A stretch of 64,000 bases of DNA, from positions 3,787,501 through 3,851,500 of the forward strand of contig NC_009937.1 in NCBI RefSeq assembly GCF_000010525.1, given 5' to 3'. The stretch comes from Azorhizobium caulinodans ORS 571 (GTDB lineage Bacteria > Pseudomonadota > Alphaproteobacteria > Rhizobiales > Xanthobacteraceae). The number at the start of each line of letters is the position of its first letter. Within the stretch, counting starts at the first letter, position 1. Below the pieces are notes generated by a model. It did not search any database and was not told where the DNA came from. It saw nothing but the letters and a program-made list of their open reading frames with translations. The position numbers and the translations under genes are program-made. Positions 42,254 through 50,225 of this stretch are shown piece by piece.

Positions 42254-44161
42254 GTGACGCGCGTGTCATTCGACAGCACGAAAAAGCCGCTTGAGGAGCT
42301 TTTGAAACAGGCCCGCGCGGGCACGCTCCAGCTCCCGGACTTTCAGCGTAGTTGGGTGTGGCGTGACGATAGCCTCCGCGCCATCCTCGCCTCCGTCTCC
42401 CGATCTTTTCCGGTTGGGACATTAATGACCCTTCAGACGGGCGGAGACGTGAACTTCAAGCCGCGCCCGATCGAAGGGACGCCCACGAATGCCGGGACGA
42501 TTGCCCCCGACGCCTTGGTGCTCGACGGCCAACAGCGCATCACTTCGCTTTATCAGCTCACGATGCGTCAGGAGGTGGTCGTCACCCGAGACGTGAAGAA
42601 GCAACCAATTAGTCGCTGGTATTACATCGACATGAAGGCGGCCCTTGATCCACAGGTAGACCGTGAGGCCGCCATCATTGGTGTGCGAGAAGATCGCACA
42701 GAACTGAGAGGATTTGAGGTTGTTCGTGACCTTTCCACGCAAGAGCGAGAATTCGAGCAATGCATGTTCCCTACGAATAAGATTTTCGACTCTGATCAAT
42801 GGCAGATGGGATTCGCCAACCATTGGAAGTTTGATCAGGAAAAAATGACACTCTGGTTCGCCTTCGCGAATGAGTTGCTCGCAGCCTTCAGGCAATACCA
42901 GATGCCGGTAATTGCGCTGGATAGGTCTACCTCGCGAGAGGCAGTATGTTTGGTGTTTGAGAAGGTCAACACGGGCGGCGAGAAGCTGGATGCGTTCGAA
43001 CTACTCACTGCAATTTATGCGGCCAGCGAATTCGACTTACGCACGGATTGGCGCGGTGGTGGTGAGGCGGGAGACGGTCGGGCAAAAAGGATCGCGTCGG
43101 GCATACCCTTTCCGAAGAACGCCCTCACGCAACTTCAAGCGACAGACTTCCTTCAGGCGGTATCACTGCTTTACAGCCTGGAGCGGCGGCGTTCGCACCG
43201 AGGGTCGAGCGAGCCACCAGCCGTGACCGCGAAGCGAGACGATCTGCTCCGCATCCCGCTCGATCGCTACAAGGAACTTGCCCCTCGGATCGAAGCCGGT
43301 TTCGTGGCTGCCGGCCGGCTTCTGTTCTCCCAACACGTCTACGGCGTGAAGGATTTGCCCTATCAGTCCCAGCTCGTGCCGTTTGCCGTTATCTTCGCTG
43401 ATCTCGCGGCAGATGCCGACAAGCATGACGTGAAGCAAAAGCTCCTACGCTGGTGGTGGTGCGGCGTATTTGGTGAACTCTACGGCTCGGCGATCGAGAG
43501 CCGATTTGCTCGGGATGTTCAGGAGGTCCCAGCTTGGGTGAATGGCGGTGAGGAACCAAGCACCATTCGCGACGCAACCTTCCGGTCCGAGCGGCTGGAC
43601 ACCATGACCTCTCGGCTATCTGCGGCCTACAAGGGCGTCCACGTCCTGCTCATGCAGGCCGGCGCCAAAGATTTCCGCACCGGGCAGGCCTTCAGTCATA
43701 TGGTTTATTTCGGCGAAAACGTAGACATTCACCACGTATTCCCCCGCGCATGGTGCGAAGCAAATAAAATAAAGAGAAGCGCGTACGATAATATTATTAA
43801 TAAAACTCCTCTATTTTATAAATCAAACCGCACTATTGGCGGCTCAGCACCATCCACCTATCTTGGGCGCCTACTTAAGGAAAAAGCGATTGATTCCGTT
43901 GCGGAACAGGATGCTGTGATCTCGACGCACGGCATCAACCCCAAGCTCCTCCGAATGGATAATTTTGACGCTTTTTGCGCAGAGCGTCGGGAGGAGCTCC
44001 TCAAACTCATTGAAGGTGCCACAGGAAAGGCGGCCTATAGGGGTGAGGCCGCCCCGACAGAAGACGCCCCCCTTGGGCTAGCCGAGTCGGACGAAGACCA
44101 AGAGGATGAGATTGTGGAGGATGCGGGCGAACTGGCCGCAAACGACCTCGAGTCGGCGTAG
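42254..44161 (+). CDS. DUF262/DUF1524 (GmrSD-like) HNH protein
   Basis: 635-residue protein resembling GmrSD-type modification-dependent restriction enzymes. The N-terminal DUF262 part has LQLPDFQRSWVWRDDSLRAI and the ParB/sulfiredoxin-like motif VLDGQQRITSLYQLT, associated with nucleotide-dependent activity. The C-terminal part carries an HNH (DUF1524-like) motif at residues 490-500, NVDIHHVFPRAWC, followed by an Asn-rich helix and NRTIGGSAPSTYL. The acidic tail is about 40 residues. GTG at 42254 is chosen because GGGGAG lies 6 nt upstream; TTG at 42233 is an alternative. Local AT-rich stretches (43765-43830) and mixed codon use differ sharply from the neighbours, suggesting transfer. No partner gene was found, so a phage-defence role is inferred. 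Confidence 0.85.
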   Translation: MTRVSFDSTKKPLEELLKQARAGTLQLPDFQRSWVWRDDSLRAILASVSRSFPVGTLMTLQTGGDVNFKPRPIEGTPTNAGTIAPDALVLDGQQRITSLYQLTMRQEVVVTRDVKKQPISRWYYIDMKAALDPQVDREAAIIGVREDRTELRGFEVVRDLSTQEREFEQCMFPTNKIFDSDQWQMGFANHWKFDQEKMTLWFAFANELLAAFRQYQMPVIALDRSTSREAVCLVFEKVNTGGEKLDAFELLTAIYAASEFDLRTDWRGGGEAGDGRAKRIASGIPFPKNALTQLQATDFLQAVSLLYSLERRRSHRGSSEPPAVTAKRDDLLRIPLDRYKELAPRIEAGFVAAGRLLFSQHVYGVKDLPYQSQLVPFAVIFADLAADADKHDVKQKLLRWWWCGVFGELYGSAIESRFARDVQEVPAWVNGGEEPSTIRDATFRSERLDTMTSRLSAAYKGVHVLLMQAGAKDFRTGQAFSHMVYFGENVDIHHVFPRAWCEANKIKRSAYDNIINKTPLFYKSNRTIGGSAPSTYLGRLLKEKAIDSVAEQDAVISTHGINPKLLRMDNFDAFCAERREELLKLIEGATGKAAYRGEAAPTEDAPLGLAESDEDQEDEIVEDAGELAANDLESA

Positions 44162-44274
44162 CCGGAACCGACGCTCACCGCGACTACTCAACGTCCGGTT
44201 CGGAACACTGCGTTATTTTCCTGTTGTTGGCGCCGCGCAAATATATCGCGAGCTACAACTGACACAAATCCGAC

Positions 44275-44306
44275 AAAAAAATCCGGCCGCCTCGCCAGGC
44301 GTCCGG
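44275..44306 (-). terminator. terminator of the oldest ABC-exporter remnant
   Basis: Read on the minus strand: a 9-bp stem with one internal mismatch (44298-44306 with 44283-44291), a 6-nt loop, then seven T. It sits directly past the decayed 3' end of an ABC-exporter gene and resembles the hairpin after the intact gene at 47.9 kb. Confidence 0.6.
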
Positions 44307-44530
44307 GTCTCCTCACCTCGCTCCGCCACCAGCACCATCCAGCGCCTGCCCATGTGGAGGCAGTGGTAAAGGCCGCCGTCGAGGCGCCACCGGTCAGCAG
44401 GCGAGCCTACTCGGCGATGCGGCCTTGGTCGCAGATCAGAAGCCGGTCGAGCGTGCGCACGGCGGAGAGTCGGTGGCCGATGACGCGGGTGGTGCGCCCT
44501 TCCACCAGCCGCGCCAGAACCGCCCAGCCG
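44297..44530 (-). pseudogene. decayed 3' fragment of an ABC exporter gene
   Basis: About 200 bp align by eye, at roughly 80 percent, with the last codons and downstream sequence of the intact ABC exporter at 47937-49751. Conserved blocks include AGCCGGTCGAGCGTGCGCAC and the neighbouring ATP-binding H-loop region; frame-breaking changes are visible, so it cannot encode the ATPase end. It is the most diverged of three copies and keeps its own terminator. It probably derives from an older duplication or a lost paralogue. Confidence 0.7.
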
Positions 44531-44720
44531 CGCGAGCCTCATCGACGGAAGTGCGAAACCCGCACCATAAGCCTGAAGCGGCTTCACCCGTTCTGACGAC
44601 GCTCCACCTTGGATGAACGCACACCCTTTCGCGGAGCCCCTTCACGTCTGCGGGAGCGGCTCAAGGTGCGACATTCCGGCCCTAGGCCGCGCACCGGCAA
44701 CCCTGTATGCAGACGAAATC

Positions 44721-44744
44721 CGATCAATAAAGATACATTGATCG
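44721..44744. repeat. orphan inverted repeat in an AT-rich patch
   Basis: CGATCAAT (44721-44728) and ATTGATCG (44737-44744) form a perfect 8-bp inverted repeat with an 8-bp spacer. The flanking 44700-44770 is markedly AT-rich. No gene starts nearby, so it may be an abandoned operator or promoter. Confidence 0.6.
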
Positions 44745-45020
44745 CATATTGAATGCACTTCCGCATCATCGCGGCGGTGCAGGAGGCGCAGACGTGATCA
44801 CTCCGGGGCTGAGGATCGAAGGCCAGTGCGCGGGCGGTTCGCACGCATGGGTGTTCGGGAGGCAGATCATCTCCATGGCCCACCCGCCCCCATAGCGGGA
44901 CGCATCCCGTCATCGCGGCCGGGCTGACGAGGGCTCTCCCGTCAATGCCGTCAGAGCCTGCCCGGACGTTCGAGGGTTTGGCTTCTGTCCTTCCCGCCCG
45001 CCTGCCCCCTCCCACCCCGC

Positions 45021-45110
45021 CCGCAGGCGGGAGAGGGCTTTCCCCGCGAGGTTTCGGGCGTGTCGCTGCCGGTGGCGCGGCGGGCCCCCTCTCCCGCCTG
45101 CGGGAGAGGG
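45021..45110. repeat. REP-like palindromic cluster
   Basis: A 17-bp perfect inverted repeat (45021-45037 against 45087-45103) encloses 49 bp. The right arm is itself a palindrome, CCCTCTCCCG-CCTG-CGGGAGAGGG (45087-45110). The pattern is like repetitive extragenic palindromes that are dispersed in many proteobacterial genomes. Confidence 0.65.
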
Positions 45111-45327
45111 ATGGGGAGGGGGAAGGGCCGTTCGGGAACGTCCAGACGGGCCCTCGCCTACCCCAAGCCCCTTCCGCATCGCCCGGCACCGCCCCTGCCC
45201 TCCAAGCGGAAGGCCGTCATTCAGACCCCGAGACGAAGCCCCCTGCTCCGCCTTGGCTCATCCCCCGGATCGGGCTCCGTGATCCCGAGCGCCCCGCGCG
45301 ACAGACGGAGCCCAAAGAGACACTCCC

Positions 45328-45507
45328 ATGGAAATGATCGACCTGTTCCCCATCGTCTTCGGCACGTTCAAGGTGGTCGTGCTCGGCGTCTGCATGTACT
45401 TCGCCATCAAGTGGCATCACGATCAGGCCAAGCTGAAGAAGAAGGCCGCCGAGGAGCAACAGGCCGCCGCCGGCGCCCCCGCACACCCGACCGAGACGCC
45501 GCTCTGA
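45328..45507 (+). CDS. 59-residue single-pass membrane protein
   Basis: Small protein with a ribosome-site-like AAAGAGA 7 nt before ATG. Residues about 5-27 (DLFPIVFGTFKVVVLGVCMY, then FAIKWHH) form one membrane helix. The C-terminal half is a Lys/Glu/Ala/Gln segment (KLKKKAAEEQQAAAG) ending PTETPL, likely cytoplasmic and helical. The frame has strong GC third-position bias like neighbouring real genes. I do not recognise the family. It lies alone between repeats and an ABC gene remnant. Confidence 0.6.
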   Translation: MEMIDLFPIVFGTFKVVVLGVCMYFAIKWHHDQAKLKKKAAEEQQAAAGAPAHPTETPL

Positions 45508-45734
45508 GGGCGGGGGGACTGGAAGAACGTCATGTGGATCGGCTTGGCGCTTGATCTCCAGGCCTGCTCCATCGGCACGGCGTGGATGGCCGGGACGAGC
45601 CCGGCCATGATGGGCGTGGGTGTCTGCCCCCGAAGATCGAAGACGGACGGTCAAATATCTATGCGATACCCCCCCGCCTTACGGCAGGGGCAGAGGCCGC
45701 TCGGAGAGTTCCAAACGGCCTCTGGGACGGCCGC

Positions 45735-45935
45735 TCACTCCGCCGCCAGACCCAGATCCAGCGTCTGGCGCTCGTGGAGGCGGCGGTAGAGGCCGCCGTC
45801 GAGGCGCAGCAGGTCCGCCGGGCGGCCCTGCTCGGCGATGCGGCCGTGATCGAAGACCAGAAGCCGGTCGAGCGTGCGCACGGTGGAGAGCCGGTGGGCG
45901 ATGACGACGCGCTGGCGCGCGCCGCCCGAGTGCTT
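45735..45935 (-). pseudogene. recent truncated copy of the ABC exporter 3' end
   Basis: Positions 45735-45907 match 47937-48109 of the intact exporter with only two mismatches in 173 bp and no gaps, including the stop codon. The match then jumps: 45907-45935 corresponds to about 48241-48269. So about 132 bp are deleted between near-identical GCGATGRCGA direct repeats, fusing the ABC signature region (SGGARQRV) in frame to the H-loop region (VIAHRLSTV). The homology ends near 45935, before the amidase gene. The fragment lacks Walker motifs and cannot be functional. Confidence 0.85.
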
Positions 45936-46093
45936 CAGCCTCGAAGCCCCACCTCCCGCTATGGAGACGGGCACGGGCACCCGCGCCGCCCCCTCGCCTT
46001 CCGCGGGAAGAACATCCGGCGGAAGGCTCCAGCGGCGCCGAAGGTCGAGCGCGCGGAGATCGGCCCCCGCGGGGCCATGTCCTCGCCCTCGCG

Positions 46094-47590
46094 TCAGACG
46101 AAGGTCGGGAACCGCCCATCGGCGAACAAGGCCGGCCGCAGGCGCGCCCATGTCGACGCGAACTGGAAGGTGTCGAGATCGGCGAAGGTCTGTCCGATCA
46201 CCTGCATGCCCGAGGGCATTCCCTCATCCACCAGGCCGAGCGGAACGTCCACCACCGGGTAGCGGTTGAGGAGGTTCCACGGCCAGGTCAGTGCCGCCCC
46301 GAACCCCGTGCCCGTCCACAGGTCGACGTTGTCCGCCTTGCTCTTGAACATATCCGCCCGGACGAGCGGCGTCGCCATGGTGGGCATCAGCAGGACACGG
46401 TACCCCTTGCCGAAGACCCGCTGCTGAACCTGCCGGTGCAGGCGCTCGGCCAGTGCCTCGGCTTCCTCCGCCTGACGCGGTCCGACGGCTCCGACGAGGT
46501 CGATCACCTCCGCCATATAGGGCGAGAGCAGACCGCGATTGGCATTCGCGACATCGACCAGGGTGCCCAGGGACGTCGCCATCAGGCCGCGAATGAAGAC
46601 GAGTTTCTGATCCTTCGAGAAGCCGCAGTCGACCTCGTCCACGACGCAGCCCGCCTTGCGGAGCGTGTCCACGCCGTCCTGCATCGCCGCCTTCACCGAT
46701 GGAATGACCTCGGCGACGGCCGCGCCCCAGTCCACGGCGATCCGCCATCCCGAGAGGTCGGGATACTGGGCGGGATAGTCGAGGCGAGGCCGGATGGCGG
46801 CCATGACCCTGTCGGAAGGGCCGACGATCGCGTTCTGGAGGTGGAGGAGATCGTCGCAGCGGCGGGCGAGCGGGCCCGAGGTCGAGAAGGGGACTTCCCC
46901 GCTCGCGACACGCCCGAACGGCGGCCTGAACCCATAGAGGCCATTCTGCGAGGCGGGGATGCGGATCGAGCCGCCCATGTCCGACCCCATCGCCAGCGTT
47001 GCGAAGCCCGCAGCCAGCGCCGCCCCCGAGCCCGCCGACGACCCGCCCGGAGAGTAGGCGAGGTTCCACGGATTGTGGGTCGTGCCCCAGGCGCGGGTCG
47101 AGGCGCCGATAAAAAGATAGAACTCCGGCACCGTCGTCTGGAACGGCATGACGGCCCCGGCCGCTTCGAGCGCGTCGATGATCGCGTCGTTTTCGGTCAT
47201 CGCCGGCGATTCTTTGTAAACGAGCGAGCCCTGCGTTACCCGCCAGCCAGGGCGGCTGAACTCGTCCTTGATCGCGACCGTGATGCCCTCGAGAGGTCTT
47301 GCATCGCCGCGCCCATACCGGTCCTCGGACTGCCGGGCTTCCTTCAGCGCCTGGTCGAAATGTTCGTCGGTAATGCAATTTATCTTGGAGTTGAACGCCT
47401 CGATGCGCTTGATCTGCGCCTTCAGCAGTTCGACCGGAGAAGCCTTCCGGGCCCGGAACAGGGCGACGAGTTCGTCAACCGAGGCGTAGCTGAGCGGATC
47501 GTTCGCCTCGGCCCGCGCGGCCGTCGTAGCGAGCCTTGACGCGACGAAGGCCGTTCCCGCCGCCTTGATGAACGTTCTGCGATCAATCAT
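46094..47590 (-). CDS. amidase-signature hydrolase with Tat signal
   Basis: Ser-cisSer-Lys amidohydrolase of 498 residues. The catalytic residues are Lys108 (AIKDEF), cis-Ser184 (PGGSSAGSGAAL) and the nucleophile Ser208 (GSDMGGSIRIPAS), with normal 24-residue spacing. The N-terminus IDRRTFIKAAGTAFVAS is a good twin-arginine signal cleaved near ARAEA, so it is exported folded. The family hydrolyses carboxylic amides, aryl amides or peptide amides; the substrate is unknown. It sits between the near-identical ABC-exporter fragment and the intact exporter, a placement consistent with insertion or with a duplication that flanks it. Confidence 0.93.
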   Translation of the reverse strand: MIDRRTFIKAAGTAFVASRLATTAARAEANDPLSYASVDELVALFRARKASPVELLKAQIKRIEAFNSKINCITDEHFDQALKEARQSEDRYGRGDARPLEGITVAIKDEFSRPGWRVTQGSLVYKESPAMTENDAIIDALEAAGAVMPFQTTVPEFYLFIGASTRAWGTTHNPWNLAYSPGGSSAGSGAALAAGFATLAMGSDMGGSIRIPASQNGLYGFRPPFGRVASGEVPFSTSGPLARRCDDLLHLQNAIVGPSDRVMAAIRPRLDYPAQYPDLSGWRIAVDWGAAVAEVIPSVKAAMQDGVDTLRKAGCVVDEVDCGFSKDQKLVFIRGLMATSLGTLVDVANANRGLLSPYMAEVIDLVGAVGPRQAEEAEALAERLHRQVQQRVFGKGYRVLLMPTMATPLVRADMFKSKADNVDLWTGTGFGAALTWPWNLLNRYPVVDVPLGLVDEGMPSGMQVIGQTFADLDTFQFASTWARLRPALFADGRFPTFV

Positions 47591-47753
47591 GTGGGCAACC
47601 TTTCGTCAAAGGGTCCGAACACGAGGCAGACCGGGGCGGCGGCCACGAAGACGCAAAGGCCAATACCAACCATCTTTGTCAAAGGTAGATGGCCACGCTC
47701 CAAGAAATGCAGGAGCTTAACCAACGAATACTCACAACACGCCGTATATTACA

Positions 47754-47767
47754 TTGACGCACGTCAA
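47754..47767. promoter_or_regulatory. FNR/FixK-like box
   Basis: Perfect 14-bp palindrome TTGACGCACGTCAA, matching the TTGA-N6-TCAA pattern of CRP/FNR-family sites (FixK, FnrL, Dnr). It lies 164 bp upstream of the leftward amidase start and downstream of the exporter gene. The 47591-47936 interval shows no other feature except the exporter hairpin. Confidence 0.5.
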
Positions 47768-47902
47768 CCTGCGGCGAGTGGTCATCCGGAGGGGGCTCAG
47801 CACGGGCTGCCTTCCATCCGTGAAACGCGCGTCTCGCACCCTCGCGGCCGGCGAGAATGGACACGCGCCAGCTGCGTTTGCGGCACGCCCCTGCGCCACA
47901 GC

Positions 47903-47926
47903 CCCGGACGCCCGAGGGCGTCCGGG
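47903..47926 (-). terminator. hairpin after the ABC exporter
   Basis: Perfect 10-bp stem (47903-47912 with 47917-47926) and a 4-nt loop, 11 bp past the exporter stop. No T-run follows, so termination may be weak. Confidence 0.6.
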
Positions 47927-47936
47927 TTCACTCCCT

Positions 47937-49751
47937 TCACTCCGCCGCCAGACCCAGATCCAGCGTCTGGCGCTCGTGGAGGCGGCGGTAGAGGCCGCCG
48001 TCGAGGCGCAGCAGGTCCGCCGGGCGGCCCTGCTCGGCGATGCGGCCGTGGTCGAAGACCAGAAGTCGGTCGAGCGTGCGCACGGTGGAGAGCCGGTGGG
48101 CGATGACGAGGGTGGTGCGCCCCTCCATCAGCCGCTCCATGGCCTCCTGGATCTGCGCCTCCGATTCCGAATCAAGGCTTGAGGTGGCCTCGTCCAGAAT
48201 GAGGATGGGCGCATCCGCCAGAAACGCGCGGGCGATGGCGACGCGCTGGCGCTCGCCGCCCGAGAGCTTCACGCCCCGCTCGCCCACCAGCGTCGCATAG
48301 CCGCGCGGCAGGCGGGCGATGAAGCCGGACGCATTGGCCAGCGCCGCCGCCCGCTCGATCTCCGCCCTGCTCGCCTCGGGCCGGGCATAGGCGATGTTCT
48401 CCGCCAGCGTCCGGTGAAACAGGATCGGCTCCTGCTGCACCACGGCGATCTGGCGGCGCAAGCTCGCCTGCGTCACCGCCCGCACATCCTGCCCGTCCAC
48501 GCACACGCGGCCGTCGCTCACGTCATGCAGGCGCTGCACCAGCTTGACGAAGGTGGTCTTGCCCGAGCCGGATGGCCCCACCAGCCCCACCCGCTCGCCG
48601 GGGGCGATCTCCACGTGGAGGTCGTCATAGAGCGGCGTCTCATGGCCCGGATAATGGAAGCGCACATGCTCGAAGGCGATGCGCCCTTGCCTGATCCGCG
48701 CCGGCACGGCATCCGGCCGGTCCGCGATGGAGACGGCCGTCTCGTGGATCTCGGCCAGCTCCTGCATGTCGTTCACCGAGCGCTGGAGATTGTGGACGTA
48801 ATAGCCGATGTCCCTCAGATAGCCGTGGACGACGAAATACATGGTGAGCATGTAGGCCACCTCGCCCGGGCTCGCCTGTCCCCTCCACCACAGCCACAGG
48901 CCCGTGCCGATGATGGCCGTGCGCAGGGCCAGCAGCGCCAAGAGTTGCGCCGTGCCGCTCCAGGTGTGGGCCATCCAGGTGCGGCGGACGCGTGCGCGCC
49001 ACTTGCCCATGACGCGATCCAGCCGCGCCTCCTCCCGCGCCTCGGCGCCGAAGCCCTTCACCACGGCGTTGCAGCCGATGGCATCCGCCAGCGTGCCGCC
49101 CACCCGCGTGTCCCAGCGGTTGGACAGCTCGGAGGCGGGTGCGACGTAATAGACCGACAGCGCCACCGTCAGCGCGATGAACAGCACCGCACCGCCGCCG
49201 ATCACCGCCCCCATGATGGGCCACTGGATGGCGAGCAGCACCGCCGCGCCCATCAGCACGGTGACGGAGGGCAGCAGCGCCACCAGCAGCGTGTCGTTCA
49301 AGAGGTCGAGCGACCACATGCCCCGCGTGATCTTCCGCACGGTGGAGCCGGCGAACGAATTGGCGTGCCAGTCGGAGGAGAAGCGCTGCACGCGCGCGAA
49401 CGCATCCTGCGCCACGTCCGCCATCATGCGGATGGTGAGGCGCACGATGCCCGCATAGGCGATGTGGCGGAACACCACCATGACGGCGCCGAGCGCGAGA
49501 ATGGTGAAGAAGGCGTGCAGCGCCGCCGCCCCCGCCTCCGGGCGCGCGGCGGCGGCCGCGCTTTCGGCGGAGACGAGCGCATCCACGAGCCGGCCCGCAT
49601 AGAGCGGCACCAGCACCTCGCAGAGGGTGGAGAGCGCAATGGTGCCCACGATCACCCCGATCACGCCCGGCTGGCGGCGCCAGTGGGCGGAGAGGAAACC
49701 GAAGACGAGGCGGAAGGCGCGCGAGCCCTTGGAACGGCGCAAAGACGACAT
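47937..49751 (-). CDS. ABC exporter, fused transmembrane and ATP-binding domains
   Basis: Half-size exporter of 604 residues that works as a dimer in the inner membrane. The six-helix membrane domain covers residues about 20-320 (FLSAHWRRQPGVIGVIVGTI and later segments). The ATPase follows: Walker A GPSGSGKTT, Q-loop VVQQEPILFHRTLAENIAYA, signature KLSGGERQRVAIARAF, Walker B ILILDEATSSLDSESE and H-loop VIAHRLSTVRTLDRLLVFDH. It resembles MsbA/lipid- or drug-type exporters. The ATG at 49751 (MSSLRRSKG) is used; upstream in-frame starts lack ribosome sites. Its 3' end is duplicated at 45.7 kb and, older, at 44.3 kb. The substrate is unknown. Confidence 0.92.
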   Translation of the reverse strand: MSSLRRSKGSRAFRLVFGFLSAHWRRQPGVIGVIVGTIALSTLCEVLVPLYAGRLVDALVSAESAAAAARPEAGAAALHAFFTILALGAVMVVFRHIAYAGIVRLTIRMMADVAQDAFARVQRFSSDWHANSFAGSTVRKITRGMWSLDLLNDTLLVALLPSVTVLMGAAVLLAIQWPIMGAVIGGGAVLFIALTVALSVYYVAPASELSNRWDTRVGGTLADAIGCNAVVKGFGAEAREEARLDRVMGKWRARVRRTWMAHTWSGTAQLLALLALRTAIIGTGLWLWWRGQASPGEVAYMLTMYFVVHGYLRDIGYYVHNLQRSVNDMQELAEIHETAVSIADRPDAVPARIRQGRIAFEHVRFHYPGHETPLYDDLHVEIAPGERVGLVGPSGSGKTTFVKLVQRLHDVSDGRVCVDGQDVRAVTQASLRRQIAVVQQEPILFHRTLAENIAYARPEASRAEIERAAALANASGFIARLPRGYATLVGERGVKLSGGERQRVAIARAFLADAPILILDEATSSLDSESEAQIQEAMERLMEGRTTLVIAHRLSTVRTLDRLLVFDHGRIAEQGRPADLLRLDGGLYRRLHERQTLDLGLAAE

Positions 49752-50166
49752 GGCGATGCCCGGCGGCATGACGCCCGCCGGCCCTGATGAAACGAAATGG
49801 GAAAGCGTGCCCCTCAGCGGGCACGAACTGGCGCGGAAGATCGGTTGGATCAGCGCTGCGGCTCGGGAAGAATGCCGCTTGCCGACCAAGGGGCGCATCC
49901 GGCGGATTGTCCCGCAATCCGGTTCGGCGGCGGCCCGTCAGGCGTCCGGAGCAGTCGGTGTCAGACGGCTAGTCTGATCCGATCCGGCTCCAGACCTGAA
50001 CTGGTCGGCTCCCCCGCAGGGGCGTGTACTGACGCATCTGGCCCCTCCTGCGGGTTGAAGATGCCCCTTTCGTACCCCTCCCCTAAGGAAAGGGTCAAGC
50101 CGGCGGGCAAATGTTCACGCAGCCTTGAGCATTGCGGCGGTAACGGGAGCAGGCCGCACGCGCACG
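49752..50166. other. 415-bp interval, no gene seen
   Basis: Upstream of the leftward exporter and downstream of the leftward L,D-transpeptidase gene. It presumably holds the exporter promoter, but I see no clear -35/-10 pair or coding frame. Confidence 0.45.
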
Positions 50167-50202
50167 AAAAAGCCCGGCGGCCGAGGGCGCGCCGGGCTTT
50201 TT
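50167..50202. terminator. bidirectional terminator after the L,D-transpeptidase gene
   Basis: Perfect 13-bp inverted repeat AAAAAGCCCGGCG / CGCCGGGCTTTTT (50167-50179 and 50190-50202) with a 10-nt loop. On the minus strand it ends the L,D-transpeptidase gene; it also has a T-run on the plus strand. Confidence 0.9.
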
Positions 50203-50225
50203 GAAGCTCTCTTCGGAAGAGCGGC

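Larger units (their letters stand above)
44531..45327. other. 797-bp interval with repeats but no supported gene
   Basis: Only Arg/Pro-rich frames without ribosome sites are found on either strand. The interval contains an AT-rich patch with a perfect inverted repeat (44721-44744) and a REP-like cluster (45021-45110), listed separately. Confidence 0.5.

Noticed and set aside
45021-45110. Possible CRISPR repeats
   Set aside because: Only two inverted palindromes, no regular direct repeats with spacers and no cas genes.
45582-46262. 226-codon plus-strand frame
   Set aside because: It lies across the antisense of the exporter remnant and the amidase end; similarity to the frame at 47.8-48.2 kb only reflects the DNA duplication.
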